Assembly: GCF_000719775.1 (NCBI RefSeq)
Contig: NZ_JOHR01000005.1
Location: forward strand, 62,001 to 126,000
Source of the DNA: Streptomyces sp. NRRL F-5135
GTDB lineage: Bacteria; Actinomycetota; Actinomycetes; Streptomycetales; Streptomycetaceae
Reading direction: 5' to 3'
DNA: 64,000 nt
Numbering within the stretch: the first letter of the stretch is position 1; every line of letters starts with the position of its first letter. Below are positions 15,884 through 24,210 of this stretch, one piece after another. The position numbers were made by a program, and so were the translations under genes. Under the pieces are notes generated by a model. It did not search any database. It worked only from the letters and a program-made list of their open reading frames with translations, and was not told the origin of the DNA.

Positions 15884-17350
15884 ATGCCCGCCCCTGAGCT
15901 TTCCCCTCCACAGCCGAGCCTGCCCGCGGCCGCCGCCCGCTTCGGGGCGGACGTCCTCGCCGTCGCGGCCGCGCGCGCCCGCGACATCGAGGCCGCCACC
16001 GGCGGCCGGCCCGTCGTACCTTCGCCGCCCGCACCACTCACCGTCGGCAGCGGGGCCCTCGACACCCACGCCGCCGACATCCCGGCCGCCGAGGTACGGA
16101 CACCCAGCGCCGCCCCGGAACGGAGCGCCGCCCTGGAACGGATCCTGCGTGGTCCCAGCGGCCTGGGCACGGCGAGCCTGCACCTGGCCCGGCGCGGGGA
16201 GCCGTCGGCGCCGGAAACGAGGGAGTCGCTGGAGTCGCTGGAGTCGCTGCTGCCGTCGGCGGCCCCGGGCCCCCCGGCGGCTCCCGTACCCCTGGCAGCC
16301 CCGGTAGCCCTGGCGACTCCCGTAGCCCCAACGGATCCGGCCGCCTCGGCAGCTCCGGCAGCTCCGGCTGAAGGCATTCCGATCCCGGGCCTGTACTACC
16401 ACCCGGTGCCGGAGCCCGACCCCGTGCGGGTGGCGGAGGTCAGCCAAAGGATCAAGGCCTGGGCCCTGGACGAGGTCGACCTGTACCCCGAGGACTGGGA
16501 GGACCAGTTCGACGGCTTCTCCGTGGGCCGCTACATGGTCGCCTGCCACCCGGACGCCCCCACCGTCGACCACCTGATGCTCGCCACGCGTCTGATGGTC
16601 GCCGAGAACGCGGTGGACGACTGCTACTGCGAGGACCACGGAGGCTCGCCCATCGGCCTCGGCGGACGCCTGCTGCTGGCGCACACCGCCCTCGACCCGC
16701 TGCACACGACGGAGGAGTACGCGCCACGGTGGGCCGAGTCGCTCCACTCGGACGCGCCCCGACGCGCGTACCGCTCCGCCATGGAGCACTTCGTCCACAT
16801 GGCCAGCCCCTCCCAGGCCGACCGGTTCCGGCACGACATGGCCCGGCTGCACATGGGGTACCTCGCCGAAGCGGCCTGGGCCGAGACGGACCACGTACCC
16901 GAGGTGTGGGAGTACCTGGCGATGCGCCAGTTCAACAACTTCCGCCCCTGCCCCACCATCACCGACGCCGTCGGCGGGTACGAACTGCCCGCGGACCTGC
17001 ACGCCCAGCCCGCCATGCAGCGGGTCATCGCGCTCGCCGGGAACGCCACCACCATCGTGAACGACCTGTACTCGTACACCAAGGAACTCGCCGGCCCCGG
17101 GCGGCACCTGAACCTGCCCGTGGTGCTCACCGAACGCGAGGGTGTCTCCGTACGCGAGGCCTACCTGAAGGCGGTCGAGGTCCACAACGACCTCATGCAC
17201 ACCTTCGAGGCCGAAGCCGCGTCCTTGGCCGCCGCCTGTCCCGTCCCGAGCGTGCAGCGCTTTCTGCGGGGCGTGGCCGCGTGGGTCGACGGCAACCACT
17301 ACTGGCACCAGACCAACACCTATCGCTACAGCCTGCCCGACTTCTGGTAA
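15884..17350 (+). CDS. 2-Methylisoborneol synthase (encapsulated terpene cyclase)
   Basis: The 488-residue class I terpene cyclase converts 2-methyl-GPP to the earthy odorant 2-methylisoborneol. The metal-binding motif is DDCYCED at residues 245-251 and the NSE triad is N393/S397/E401 (NDLYSYTKE). Residues 1 to about 162 are Ala/Pro-rich, predicted disordered, with short repeated PVAPLA-like units. In this family the disordered N-terminus targets the enzyme into the encapsulin shell. ATG 15884 has CGGAG 7 bases upstream. The frame is open further upstream without a ribosome-binding site. It lies between the shell and methyltransferase genes in one operon. Confidence 0.93.
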   Translation: MPAPELSPPQPSLPAAAARFGADVLAVAAARARDIEAATGGRPVVPSPPAPLTVGSGALDTHAADIPAAEVRTPSAAPERSAALERILRGPSGLGTASLHLARRGEPSAPETRESLESLESLLPSAAPGPPAAPVPLAAPVALATPVAPTDPAASAAPAAPAEGIPIPGLYYHPVPEPDPVRVAEVSQRIKAWALDEVDLYPEDWEDQFDGFSVGRYMVACHPDAPTVDHLMLATRLMVAENAVDDCYCEDHGGSPIGLGGRLLLAHTALDPLHTTEEYAPRWAESLHSDAPRRAYRSAMEHFVHMASPSQADRFRHDMARLHMGYLAEAAWAETDHVPEVWEYLAMRQFNNFRPCPTITDAVGGYELPADLHAQPAMQRVIALAGNATTIVNDLYSYTKELAGPGRHLNLPVVLTEREGVSVREAYLKAVEVHNDLMHTFEAEAASLAAACPVPSVQRFLRGVAAWVDGNHYWHQTNTYRYSLPDFW

Positions 17351-17355
17351 GAAGA

Positions 17356-18306
17356 ATGGATCTGACCGTGACCAGCACCGAAGAACTCGCCACCGACGCC
17401 TCCGCCGGAACCGCCACCGGCACCACCGGTGCCTCCGCCGACGCATCGGCCGACGCCTCCGTGTTCATCCCCGCCCCGGCGACTCCCTACCAGGGGGACA
17501 TCGCCCGCTACTGGGACGGCGAGGCCAGGCCCGTGAACCTGCGCCTCGGCGATGTCGACGGCCTCTACCACCACCACTACGGCATCGGCGAGGTGGACCA
17601 CTCCGCTCTGGGCGACGCCGAGGACAGCACGTACGAAAAGAAGCTGATCGCCGAGCTCCACCGCCTGGAGTCGGCGCAGGCCGAACTCCTGCTGGACCAC
17701 CTCGGCCCCATCGGGCGCGACGACACGCTCGTGGACGCCGGCTGCGGGCGCGGCGGCTCGATGGTCATGGCCCACCAGCGCTTCGGGTGCCGGGTCGAGG
17801 GCGTCACGCTGTCGGCCAAGCAGGCCGACTTCGCCAACCGGCGTGCCCGCGACCTCGGCATCGAGGACCACGTCCGCGCCCGCGTCTGCAACATGCTGGG
17901 CACGCCCTTCGAGACCGGGCAGGCCGCGGCCTCGTGGAACAACGAGTCGAGCATGTACGTCGACCTGCAGGACCTCTTCGCCGAGCACTCCCGCGTCCTC
18001 GCGGTCGGCGGCCGTTACGTGACCATCACCGGTTGCTGGAACCCGCGCTACGGGCAGCCCTCGAAGTGGGTCTCCCAGATCAACGCGCACTTCGAATGCA
18101 ACATCCACTCCCGCCGGGAGTACCTGCGCGCCATGGCCGACAACCGCCTCGTGCCCCAGGCCGTCATCGACCTCACCCCCGCCACCCTGCCGTACTGGGA
18201 GCTGCGGGCCACGTCCTCACTCGTCACAGGCATCGAGGACGCGTTCATCAATTCCTACAAGGACGGCTCCTTCCAGTACGTCCTGATCGCGGCCGACCGC
18301 GTCTGA
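17356..18306 (+). CDS. Geranyl diphosphate 2-C-methyltransferase
   Basis: SAM-dependent methyltransferase of 316 residues that methylates GPP at C2 to give the unusual C11 precursor of 2-methylisoborneol. The SAM-binding motif VDAGCGRGGSMVMA is near residue 126. Family segments are YHHHYGIG near 75, ASWNNESSMYVDLQDLF near 193 and TITGCWNPRYGQPSKWV near 220. The first about 40 residues are Thr/Ala-rich and probably disordered. ATG 17356 lies 5 bp after the cyclase stop with AAGAAG overlapping the junction. It is the last gene of the 2-MIB operon, followed by a strong terminator. Confidence 0.95.
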   Translation: MDLTVTSTEELATDASAGTATGTTGASADASADASVFIPAPATPYQGDIARYWDGEARPVNLRLGDVDGLYHHHYGIGEVDHSALGDAEDSTYEKKLIAELHRLESAQAELLLDHLGPIGRDDTLVDAGCGRGGSMVMAHQRFGCRVEGVTLSAKQADFANRRARDLGIEDHVRARVCNMLGTPFETGQAAASWNNESSMYVDLQDLFAEHSRVLAVGGRYVTITGCWNPRYGQPSKWVSQINAHFECNIHSRREYLRAMADNRLVPQAVIDLTPATLPYWELRATSSLVTGIEDAFINSYKDGSFQYVLIAADRV

Positions 18307-18361
18307 ACGCCTCTGACCACGTCTGGCCGCGTCCGACCGCGTCCGACCGCCTGCCGCGACC

Positions 18362-18406
18362 GGAAGAGCCGGGCCCGTCAGCCAACGTGACGGACCCGGC
18401 TCTTCC
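18362..18406 (+). terminator. Terminator of the 2-MIB operon
   Basis: Arms GGAAGAGCCGGG..CCGTCA and TGACGG..CCCGGCTCTTCC form a nearly perfect 19-bp stem around GCCAACG. It lies 55 bp after the methyltransferase stop and also serves the convergent gene on the minus strand. Confidence 0.85.
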
Positions 18407-18449
18407 GTACCGCTCGTACGCGGAAGGACAGGAGGAAAAGTCCCGACGA

Positions 18450-18797
18450 TCACGCCTGACGCGGGTGCGCGGTGCGCGGCCGGTGGCGGAGCAGGCGTAC
18501 GAAGGCCCCGATGGCCGCCGCCTGGATCAGCACCGACAGCACGAGAGCGGAGTAGAAGAAGGGCGAGGACTCCGCGACCGCCTCACCGAGCAGATCGCCG
18601 CCGAGGAAGAACGCGAAGAACGTCGGAGCGGCGAGGAAACCGAGCCACACCCCCGCGAGCGAGGCGTCCTCGTGCGCGACGAAGAGCGTGTCGATGCCGA
18701 CCCATACGGCCACGGCCACGACCAGGCCCAGATAGACCTGCGAGGCACGGTTACCGAAGGTCAGCCGCGCGAGACCGGTCAGTCGTTCCGATTTCAT
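18450..18797 (-). CDS. Four-helix membrane protein (SCO4225-like)
   Basis: The 115-residue protein has three to four hydrophobic segments (VYLGLVVAVAVWVGIDTLFV, LAGVWLGFLAAPTFFAFFLG, SALVLSVLIQAAAIGAFVRL) and a short basic tail. The pattern and motifs (TFGNRASQVYLG, DASLAGVWLGF) resemble the SCO4225-type membrane family of Streptomyces, which has no known function. ATG 18797 is preceded by GGGGAGAAC. It shares the terminator at 18362-18406 in the opposite direction. Confidence 0.7.
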   Translation of the reverse strand: MKSERLTGLARLTFGNRASQVYLGLVVAVAVWVGIDTLFVAHEDASLAGVWLGFLAAPTFFAFFLGGDLLGEAVAESSPFFYSALVLSVLIQAAAIGAFVRLLRHRPRTAHPRQA

Positions 18798-19117
18798 GAT
18801 GTTCTCCCCTGGAGTCGCTGTGTCCCTTCCAGGGTGGAAGAAGTCGAACGCGCATGCCTGAGTGCTGCTACTCATTCACCACTCACGCCACCGCGCGCCC
18901 CGCGCTGAGTAGCGACCGGCTACCCCGTTTTCCCGAAGCAGGCGGGCCCCCGCCGGCCCGGCAACGATGATCACGGAGCGGTCAGGTCAGTCCCTCGGTG
19001 AGGGCAGGCTCACGAGCACGCCCGGTGGGCGGCTTCCGCCGCCTCCGGGGGCGTGGTCGGGTAGACATGGGGGATTCGCAGTGCAGCTACCTGGAAGTCA
19101 CGCAGCCGGCTCCGGGG
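18798..19117. other. Intergenic region, no gene
   Basis: These 320 bp hold the promoter of the small membrane protein and the downstream side of the serine hydrolase gene. At 18861-18876 there is a short hairpin-like ACTGCT/ACTCA arrangement. I see no convincing terminator or ORF. Confidence 0.4.
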
Positions 19118-20365
19118 CTACTGGTGCCGTGGGAGAGCCTGTGCCTTCTGCGCCGAAAGAGTCTTGTAGACGGTACCGGCGAGGTCGGGCAGCGTGTCCC
19201 CTTCGCCGACGGCGCTGTTGACAGCAATGGCGATGATCATGCCAGTCTCCGGGAAGTACATGTGCAGCACCCGGTTTCCATAGGTGGCCCCCTCATAGAA
19301 CCAGACCGTCCCGGCCACAGGATGGACGATCTTCACGAGACCGAGCCCGAAACCGAAGGGATCGTCGGCCGTGACGTTCTTGATGGGCTTACTCGTCTTC
19401 ATCGAGACCAGGGACTCCAGCTCGCGCTGCTGCGCTGGGGGCAGCAGTCGACCGCTGTACAGCGCCCTGTCCCAAGCCGTCATGTCTCTCAGTGAACTCA
19501 CCAGGCCACCCGCCCCCTGCGCCCAGGACAGGGCGAGCGGAGGAACCGACTTGTTGAGATGCTTCGGCAGGTCGGAATGGGTGGAGTACGGCGTCGGCAT
19601 GCGCGAGGCCGTACCCGGAGGGCAGTCCGGGGGGAGGCAGGTGTCGTTCATTCCGAGAGGTTCGATGATGCGCTCAGCGAGCTGCTCATCGTATGTATCG
19701 TGCGACGCTCGTTCGACAATCATCTGCGCGAGGAGGTAGTTCGTATTCGAGTACTCGTACTTCGCGGGACCCAGCGGCAGGCCCTCCACATAGGACATCA
19801 GGCGCTCCAGCGTGAAGCGCGTGGACGGATTGGCGTCGAAATCCCTCAGGAACGCACTCTGCTCGGTGTAGCTGGGGATGCCGCTGGTCATCGACAGCAG
19901 TTGCTTGATGGTGACATCGCGCCACGCCGGATACTGGGGAAGCCACTTTCCCAGCTTGTCCCGTATGGACAGCTTTCCTTCGGCCTCCAGTTGAAGCAGC
20001 AGCACGGACGTGAACGCCTTGGTGTTGCTGCCTATCTGCCACAGCGCCTTGCTGTTCACCGGTCGACCACCGCCGTAGCGGGACGTCCCCGCATCGACCG
20101 AGATATCAGGTCGCTGATCGGCATAGGTCACCCGAAGGGAGACCGCTGAGAAATGATCCTTAGCGCCCTGAGCGTCCAGATATTTCTCGAGGTCACTTCG
20201 CAGTGACGCGGTGGCACTGCGAACGGATGGCTCCACCACTGCGTGCGCGACGGCCGGCCCACTTCCCGACACCGTCATCCCCGAAACAATCGCCGCGGTG
20301 ACCGTCGCCAGGGCCACGAGGCGCTTCCCTTGCCGACCACCCCGCCGACGAATCCTGTACCTCAT
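19118..20365 (-). CDS. Secreted serine hydrolase (class C beta-lactamase/D-Ala-D-Ala carboxypeptidase fold)
   Basis: The 415-residue protein has an Arg-rich N-terminus and hydrophobic segment (about residues 15-42), consistent with a signal peptide. The penicillin-binding-protein-like domain carries SxxK at S113-K116 (GSNTKAF) and YSN at 205-207. The third motif region is in FYEGATYGNRV. Family members include DD-carboxypeptidases, esterases and DD-peptidases of spore-forming actinobacteria. ATG 20365 follows GGAGGAAT. It diverges from an IS remnant that removed its former neighbour. Confidence 0.85.
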   Translation of the reverse strand: MRYRIRRRGGRQGKRLVALATVTAAIVSGMTVSGSGPAVAHAVVEPSVRSATASLRSDLEKYLDAQGAKDHFSAVSLRVTYADQRPDISVDAGTSRYGGGRPVNSKALWQIGSNTKAFTSVLLLQLEAEGKLSIRDKLGKWLPQYPAWRDVTIKQLLSMTSGIPSYTEQSAFLRDFDANPSTRFTLERLMSYVEGLPLGPAKYEYSNTNYLLAQMIVERASHDTYDEQLAERIIEPLGMNDTCLPPDCPPGTASRMPTPYSTHSDLPKHLNKSVPPLALSWAQGAGGLVSSLRDMTAWDRALYSGRLLPPAQQRELESLVSMKTSKPIKNVTADDPFGFGLGLVKIVHPVAGTVWFYEGATYGNRVLHMYFPETGMIIAIAVNSAVGEGDTLPDLAGTVYKTLSAQKAQALPRHQ

Positions 20366-20441
20366 TGTCGCTATTCCTCCATCGAATCGAACAGAACTGG
20401 GAACGACGATCACGCTACGCAGCGGAGGCGCGGCAGGTAAT

Positions 20442-20482
20442 GGGGGTAACCCCCGCTTGGTAGGGGTGCTGACTCCCCTGAG
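20442..20482. promoter_or_regulatory. Two inverted repeats in the serine hydrolase promoter region
   Basis: GGGGGTAACCCCC (20442-20454) is a near-perfect palindrome. 9 bp downstream AGGGG and CCCCT flank TGCTGACT. Both lie 77-117 bp upstream of ATG 20365 in the region where a divergent promoter pair would sit. They may be binding sites for a regulator whose gene was lost with the IS-interrupted neighbour. Confidence 0.4.
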
Positions 20483-20537
20483 TGAGGCCAAGTACAGCTT
20501 CGAAGGCAGCCATCTGCCCGTCGGAAGAGGAGATACC

Positions 20538-20576
20538 ATGACGGTCATAGACTCATCACTGAGGTGCGACAACTGA
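20538..20576 (+). pseudogene. Decapitated gene start (12 codons) upstream of the IS remnant
   Basis: AGAGGAGATACC followed by ATG 20538 is a textbook ribosome-binding site and start, yet the frame (MTVIDSSLRCDN) ends after 12 codons at 20576, just where IS-derived sequence begins. It diverges from the serine hydrolase across a region with operator-like palindromes. The simplest reading is that a divergent gene kept its promoter and first codons and lost the rest to an insertion and deletion. Confidence 0.4.
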
Positions 20577-20591
20577 CCCCTCAGAAGACAT

Positions 20592-21298
20592 AGAGCCCTT
20601 TGGCTCTGGTGGATCTCGTGTTTCAGGAACCTCCCTATGCGATTGCCAAGCCGCGGACGCGGCTGGTTGTACGGCTTAGGGCGCCCGGACGACCGCCGGT
20701 ACACACCAAGCGGCAGCTGATAGACGGCATACGCCGGCGCACCCGCGCCGGTGCTCCGTGGCGGGACGTGCCCGAGCGGTACGGCCCATGGGGGACGGTG
20801 TACGGCCTGTTCCGCCGTAGGCAGCGGGACGGCACCTGGCACCGCGTCTTCGAGCAACTGCGGGCCCGGGCCGATGCCGAGGGACTGACCACCGGGGACG
20901 TCTCGGTGGACTCCACCATCGCCCGCGCCCACCAGCATGCGGCCGGTCCCCGCAAAAAGGGGATCTGCAGATCGAGCCGCCCGGTGGTCTGTTCACCGAG
21001 CCGGACGACCACGGTCTCGGACACTCCCGGGGTGGGCTGACCACCAAGTTGCACCTGGCGGTCGAGCAGGCCCAGAAGCCGATGTCGCTGGTGATCACGG
21101 CCGGACGGCGCGGTGACTCCCCGCAGTTCCAGGTGGTCCTGGGCCGTATCCGGGTGCCTCGGCTCGGGCCGGGCCGTCCGCGTACCCGGCCGGACAAGGT
21201 TCGCGCCGACAAGGCGTACGGCTCCCGCGCGAACCGCGCCTACCTGCGCACGCGCGGCATCCGCTGCACGATCCCGGAGAGCACCTTCGAAACACGAC
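20592..21298 (+). mobile_element. IS5-family insertion sequence remnant, both ends truncated
   Basis: The region carries the internal part of an IS5-type transposase but lacks its usual N-terminal about 40 residues and its last third. Similarity to the transposase stops at about 21285, just before the stop codon of the minus-strand YceI gene (21299). AGAGCC/GGCTCT at 20592-20607 is a short inverted repeat at the left end. No matching right end or target duplication is visible, so the element should not move. Confidence 0.75.
20600..21298 (+). pseudogene. Transposase fragment with frame break (IS5 family)
   Basis: The first frame (TTG 20600 to TGA 21040) contains GAPWRDVPERYGPWGTVYGL and GDVSVDSTIARAHQHAAG (DDE Asp in VDSTIA). 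Sense resumes in the -1 frame from about 20956: KKGDLQIEPPGGLFTEPDDH, HSRGGLTTKLHLAVE, VRADKAYGSRANRAYLRTRG. The switch lies in AAAAAGGGG (20954-20962). IS5-family elements can use programmed -1 frameshifting at such A/G runs, so the break could be original rather than a mutation. The catalytic Glu region is missing because the 3' end is lost. Confidence 0.75.
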
Positions 21299-22210
21299 CT
21301 AGTCCGGGGGCGTCGGCGTCTCGTCGCAGCGGAACATCACCTGGATGTCCAGTTCCAGCTGGATCGTCGGGCCCACGATCGCGATTCCCCGCGCCAGCAT
21401 GTTGCGCCAGTTCAGGGTGTACTCCTCGCGGTGGAGCTCCGTCCGCGCCTTGGCGGCGCAGCGGAGTTCCTCACCGTAACCGCCGTTGACGGAGCCCAGG
21501 TAGTCCGTTTCCAGTTTCACCGTCCGGCTCATGCCGTGCAGCGAGAGCGAGCCGTGCACGGTCCATTTGTTTCCGGGATGCCGCTGGAAGCGCTGGCTGG
21601 CGAAATGGATTTCCGGGTAATTCTCCACGTCGAGGAAGTCCGCCGAACGCAGATGGTTGTCCCGGGTCTTGTTGCCGGTGGTGATGCTGGACGCGTCGAT
21701 GGTGCACTCGGCGTACGAGTCCTCCGGGCGTTCCGCGACCTGTACGCCGCCGTCGAACCGGGTGAAGCGGCCGTGCACATTGGCCATGCCGACGTGCCGC
21801 GCGATGAAACGTATCGCGGTGTGCGGCGGGTCGAAGAGCCAGATGCCCGGCTGCGGGGGGTCGAGGGGGCGGGAGCGCTCCAGGGTGATCGGGGACAGCA
21901 CCTGCTTGCCCGCGTAGATGTCCACCGTCACTTGCGCGGGAAGCAGACCCTCCGAGGTGACCAGGACGGAGTAGCGACCGGTGGGGAGTCCGGCGGTGAA
22001 GGTGCCGAAGGGGTCGGTGCGGCCGGCCATCACGACATGGCCGGTGTGGTTCGCCGTCACCTGGATGTCCGCGCCGTCCAGAGGGTGGCCGTTGGGCTCG
22101 CCGACTTCGAGGGCGAGCACTCCCGCGGTCAGGGGAATCCGGGACAGGAGCGCCGATCCTCTGCCGCTGCTGTTCGACCTCGGACGGCGCTTGAGGAATG
22201 CAAGGCCCAC
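21299..22210 (-). CDS. YceI-family protein with N-terminal carboxypeptidase-regulatory-like domain
   Basis: The 303-residue protein has an N-terminal prealbumin-like/CarboxypepD_reg domain (about residues 25-110, LALEVGEPNGHPLDGADIQV to SEGLLPAQVTVDI). A YceI lipocalin-like domain follows (IWLFDPPHTAIRFIARHVGM, VHGRFTRFDGGVQVAE, DNHLRSADFLDVENYPEIHF, WTVHGSLSLHGMSRTV). YceI domains bind isoprenoid quinones or amphiphiles. GTG 22210 is chosen because AAGAAGGCAG precedes it. No signal peptide is obvious. It is a paralogue of the gene at 58367, and the IS remnant ends at its stop codon. Confidence 0.85.
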   Translation of the reverse strand: MGLAFLKRRPRSNSSGRGSALLSRIPLTAGVLALEVGEPNGHPLDGADIQVTANHTGHVVMAGRTDPFGTFTAGLPTGRYSVLVTSEGLLPAQVTVDIYAGKQVLSPITLERSRPLDPPQPGIWLFDPPHTAIRFIARHVGMANVHGRFTRFDGGVQVAERPEDSYAECTIDASSITTGNKTRDNHLRSADFLDVENYPEIHFASQRFQRHPGNKWTVHGSLSLHGMSRTVKLETDYLGSVNGGYGEELRCAAKARTELHREEYTLNWRNMLARGIAIVGPTIQLELDIQVMFRCDETPTPPD

Positions 22211-23047
22211 GATGACTGCCTTCTTCGCGTGACGGGTGGTTCGTTCACCGGGGTGGAGCCGTCGGTCCGCGTGGCGCGCGGGGCGGACCGGCCTGGAGCC
22301 GGCGGCCGACCGGAAACCCGTCGGCCCTCGGCCCTCGACCGTCGGCCGACAGCCCGCCGGCCGGCAGGTCCGCCGGCCGGTGATCAGCCCCGGAACGGGC
22401 TTTTCCTTGCGATCGTAGACCAGTGATCCGGCCTTCAACTTCGGGCATGTGAACACCGTTTGCGCGGCCTGCGGACCCGGCAACGCGGAAATCTATTACC
22501 CGTCATCGTCCGCCCGGCCCGGACACGTTCACGTGACGTACGGGTCTGTCGCCTCCGTACGAGCCTGAATACGGCCACGAATGGGCGGCGATACGGCGGG
22601 ACTTGACGCGCCGTAACTATTACGACGGCCCTCGGCGGGACCGCCACGGAGCATTTCCGGCTCAACTCCATGTGGCTTCAGCGTGAAGCTTCCCGGCCCG
22701 CCCGCAACTCGTTCGTCGCAATGTGCGAGTGTGGTGAATATGGCGGGTGTCACAGCCGCGCCCGCCCGGTCCGTACGACGGGCGCGTTCGCACGGCTTTC
22801 GATCGGACACACGCGGTCACCGGAGGCCGCCCGCGCCCTGACCGGTCACCGTGGACCGGAGGATCACCATCGGAGCCCCACCGCCGGAGCCCCGGCCATC
22901 CGAGTCCCCGCCGCCGGAGGCCCGCCGCCGGAGGCCCGCCGCCGGCGGAGCACCTCCGGAGCACCTCCCGGAATACCCGATCACACCCCGCCGTTATAAG
23001 GTACGACTCAGTTTAAGATTAAACTACAAGAGAGGCGAGTGGCCGCG
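22211..23047. other. 837-bp divergent intergenic region
   Basis: No credible gene is seen. The sequence holds divergent promoters for the YceI gene and the monooxygenase gene. A GC-rich stretch at 22860-22975 contains a 14-bp unit (CCGCCGGAGGCCCG) repeated with variants. The right end (22985-23030) is AT-richer and contains the palindromic operator listed separately. Confidence 0.5.
22995..23025 (+). promoter_or_regulatory. Promoter -10 and palindromic operator of the monooxygenase operon
   Basis: TATAAG (22995-23000) is a good -10. The operator AGTTTAAGATTAAACT (23010-23025) follows immediately, with perfect 7-bp arms AGTTTAA/TTAAACT around GA. A site just downstream of the -10 is ideal for repression by a MarR- or DUF24-type regulator. 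Such AT-rich palindromes stand out in this GC background. The regulator is not adjacent. Confidence 0.65.
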
Positions 23048-24208
23048 ATGCAGTTCGGGATTTTCACCGTCGGTGATGTCACGGCCGACCCGACCACCGG
23101 GCGTACGCCGACCGAGCACGAGCGGATCACGTCGATGGTCGCCATCGCGCGGAAGGCCGAGGAGGTCGGACTCGACGTCTTCGCCACCGGGGAGCACCAC
23201 AATCCGCCGTTCGTGCCCTCCTCGCCGACCACCATGCTCGGCTACATCGCCGCCACCACGGAGCGGCTGATCCTTTCCACCTCCACCACTCTGATCACCA
23301 CCAACGACCCGGTGAAGATCGCCGAGGACTTCGCGATGCTCCAGCACCTGGCCGGCGGGCGCGTCGACCTGATGATGGGGCGCGGCAACACGGGACCGGT
23401 CTATCCGTGGTTCGGCCAGGACATCCGCCAGGGCATCCCGCTCGCCGTCGAGAACTACGCGCTGCTGCACAGGCTGTGGCGCGAGGACGTCGTCGACTGG
23501 GAGGGGAAATTCCGTACGCCGTTGCAGGGCTTCACGTCCACGCCCCGGCCGCTGGACGGCGTACCTCCGTTCGTCTGGCACGGTTCCATCCGCTCGCCCG
23601 AGATCGCCGAGCAGGCCGCCTACTACGGGGACGGATTCTTCGCGAACAACATCTTCTGGCCCAAGGAGCACTTCCAGAAGCTGATCCGCCTCTACCGCGC
23701 GCGGTACGCGCACTACGGACACGGCACCCCCGAGCAGGCGATCGTCGGCCTCGGCGGCCAGGTGTTCATGCGGCGGAACTCGCAGGACGCGGTGCGGGAG
23801 TTCCGGCCGTACTTCGACAACGCGCCGGTTTACGGGCACGGGCCCTCCCTGGAGGAGTTCACCGAGCAGACCCCGCTGACCGTGGGCAGCCCGCAGGAGG
23901 TCATCGACAAGACGCTGACCTTCCGGGAGTCCTTCGGCGACTATCAGCGGCAGCTGTTCCTGGTGGACCACGCGGGGCTGCCGCTGAAGACCGTGCTGGA
24001 GCAGCTGGACCTGCTGGGCGAGGAAGTCGTCCCCGTCCTGCGCAAGGAGTTCGCCGCGCTGCGCCCGGCGGGGGTGCCGGACGGGCCGGTGCACCCGGCC
24101 GCGGCGGCCGGCACGGTCGGCAAGGCTGACGCGGCCGGCGCGGCTGACTCGGCCGGCGCGGCCGTACTGTCCGGCGAGTCCGTACCGTCCGCTGCGAAGG
24201 AGGCCTGA
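23048..24208 (+). CDS. FMN-dependent luciferase-like monooxygenase (CE1758-type)
   Basis: The 386-residue TIM-barrel flavin monooxygenase begins MQFGIFTVGDVTADPTTGRT and has ATGEHHNPPFVPSSPTTMLG, MGRGNTGPVYPWFG and VWHGSIRSPEIAEQAAYYGD, typical of the CE1758 subgroup of LLM proteins. It uses FMNH2 supplied by a partner reductase, encoded 2 bp downstream. The last about 35 residues are an Ala-rich tail. ATG 23048 matches family starts. GTG 23039, closer to GAGAGG, is possible and adds three residues. Natural substrate unknown. Regulation is probably by the palindrome upstream. Confidence 0.85.
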   Translation: MQFGIFTVGDVTADPTTGRTPTEHERITSMVAIARKAEEVGLDVFATGEHHNPPFVPSSPTTMLGYIAATTERLILSTSTTLITTNDPVKIAEDFAMLQHLAGGRVDLMMGRGNTGPVYPWFGQDIRQGIPLAVENYALLHRLWREDVVDWEGKFRTPLQGFTSTPRPLDGVPPFVWHGSIRSPEIAEQAAYYGDGFFANNIFWPKEHFQKLIRLYRARYAHYGHGTPEQAIVGLGGQVFMRRNSQDAVREFRPYFDNAPVYGHGPSLEEFTEQTPLTVGSPQEVIDKTLTFRESFGDYQRQLFLVDHAGLPLKTVLEQLDLLGEEVVPVLRKEFAALRPAGVPDGPVHPAAAAGTVGKADAAGAADSAGAAVLSGESVPSAAKEA

Positions 24209-24210
24209 CC

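Noticed and set aside
20366..20938. N-terminal extension of the serine hydrolase frame to 20938
   Set aside because: It crosses the palindromes and the IS remnant. GGAGGAAT before ATG 20365 and the signal peptide fix the start.
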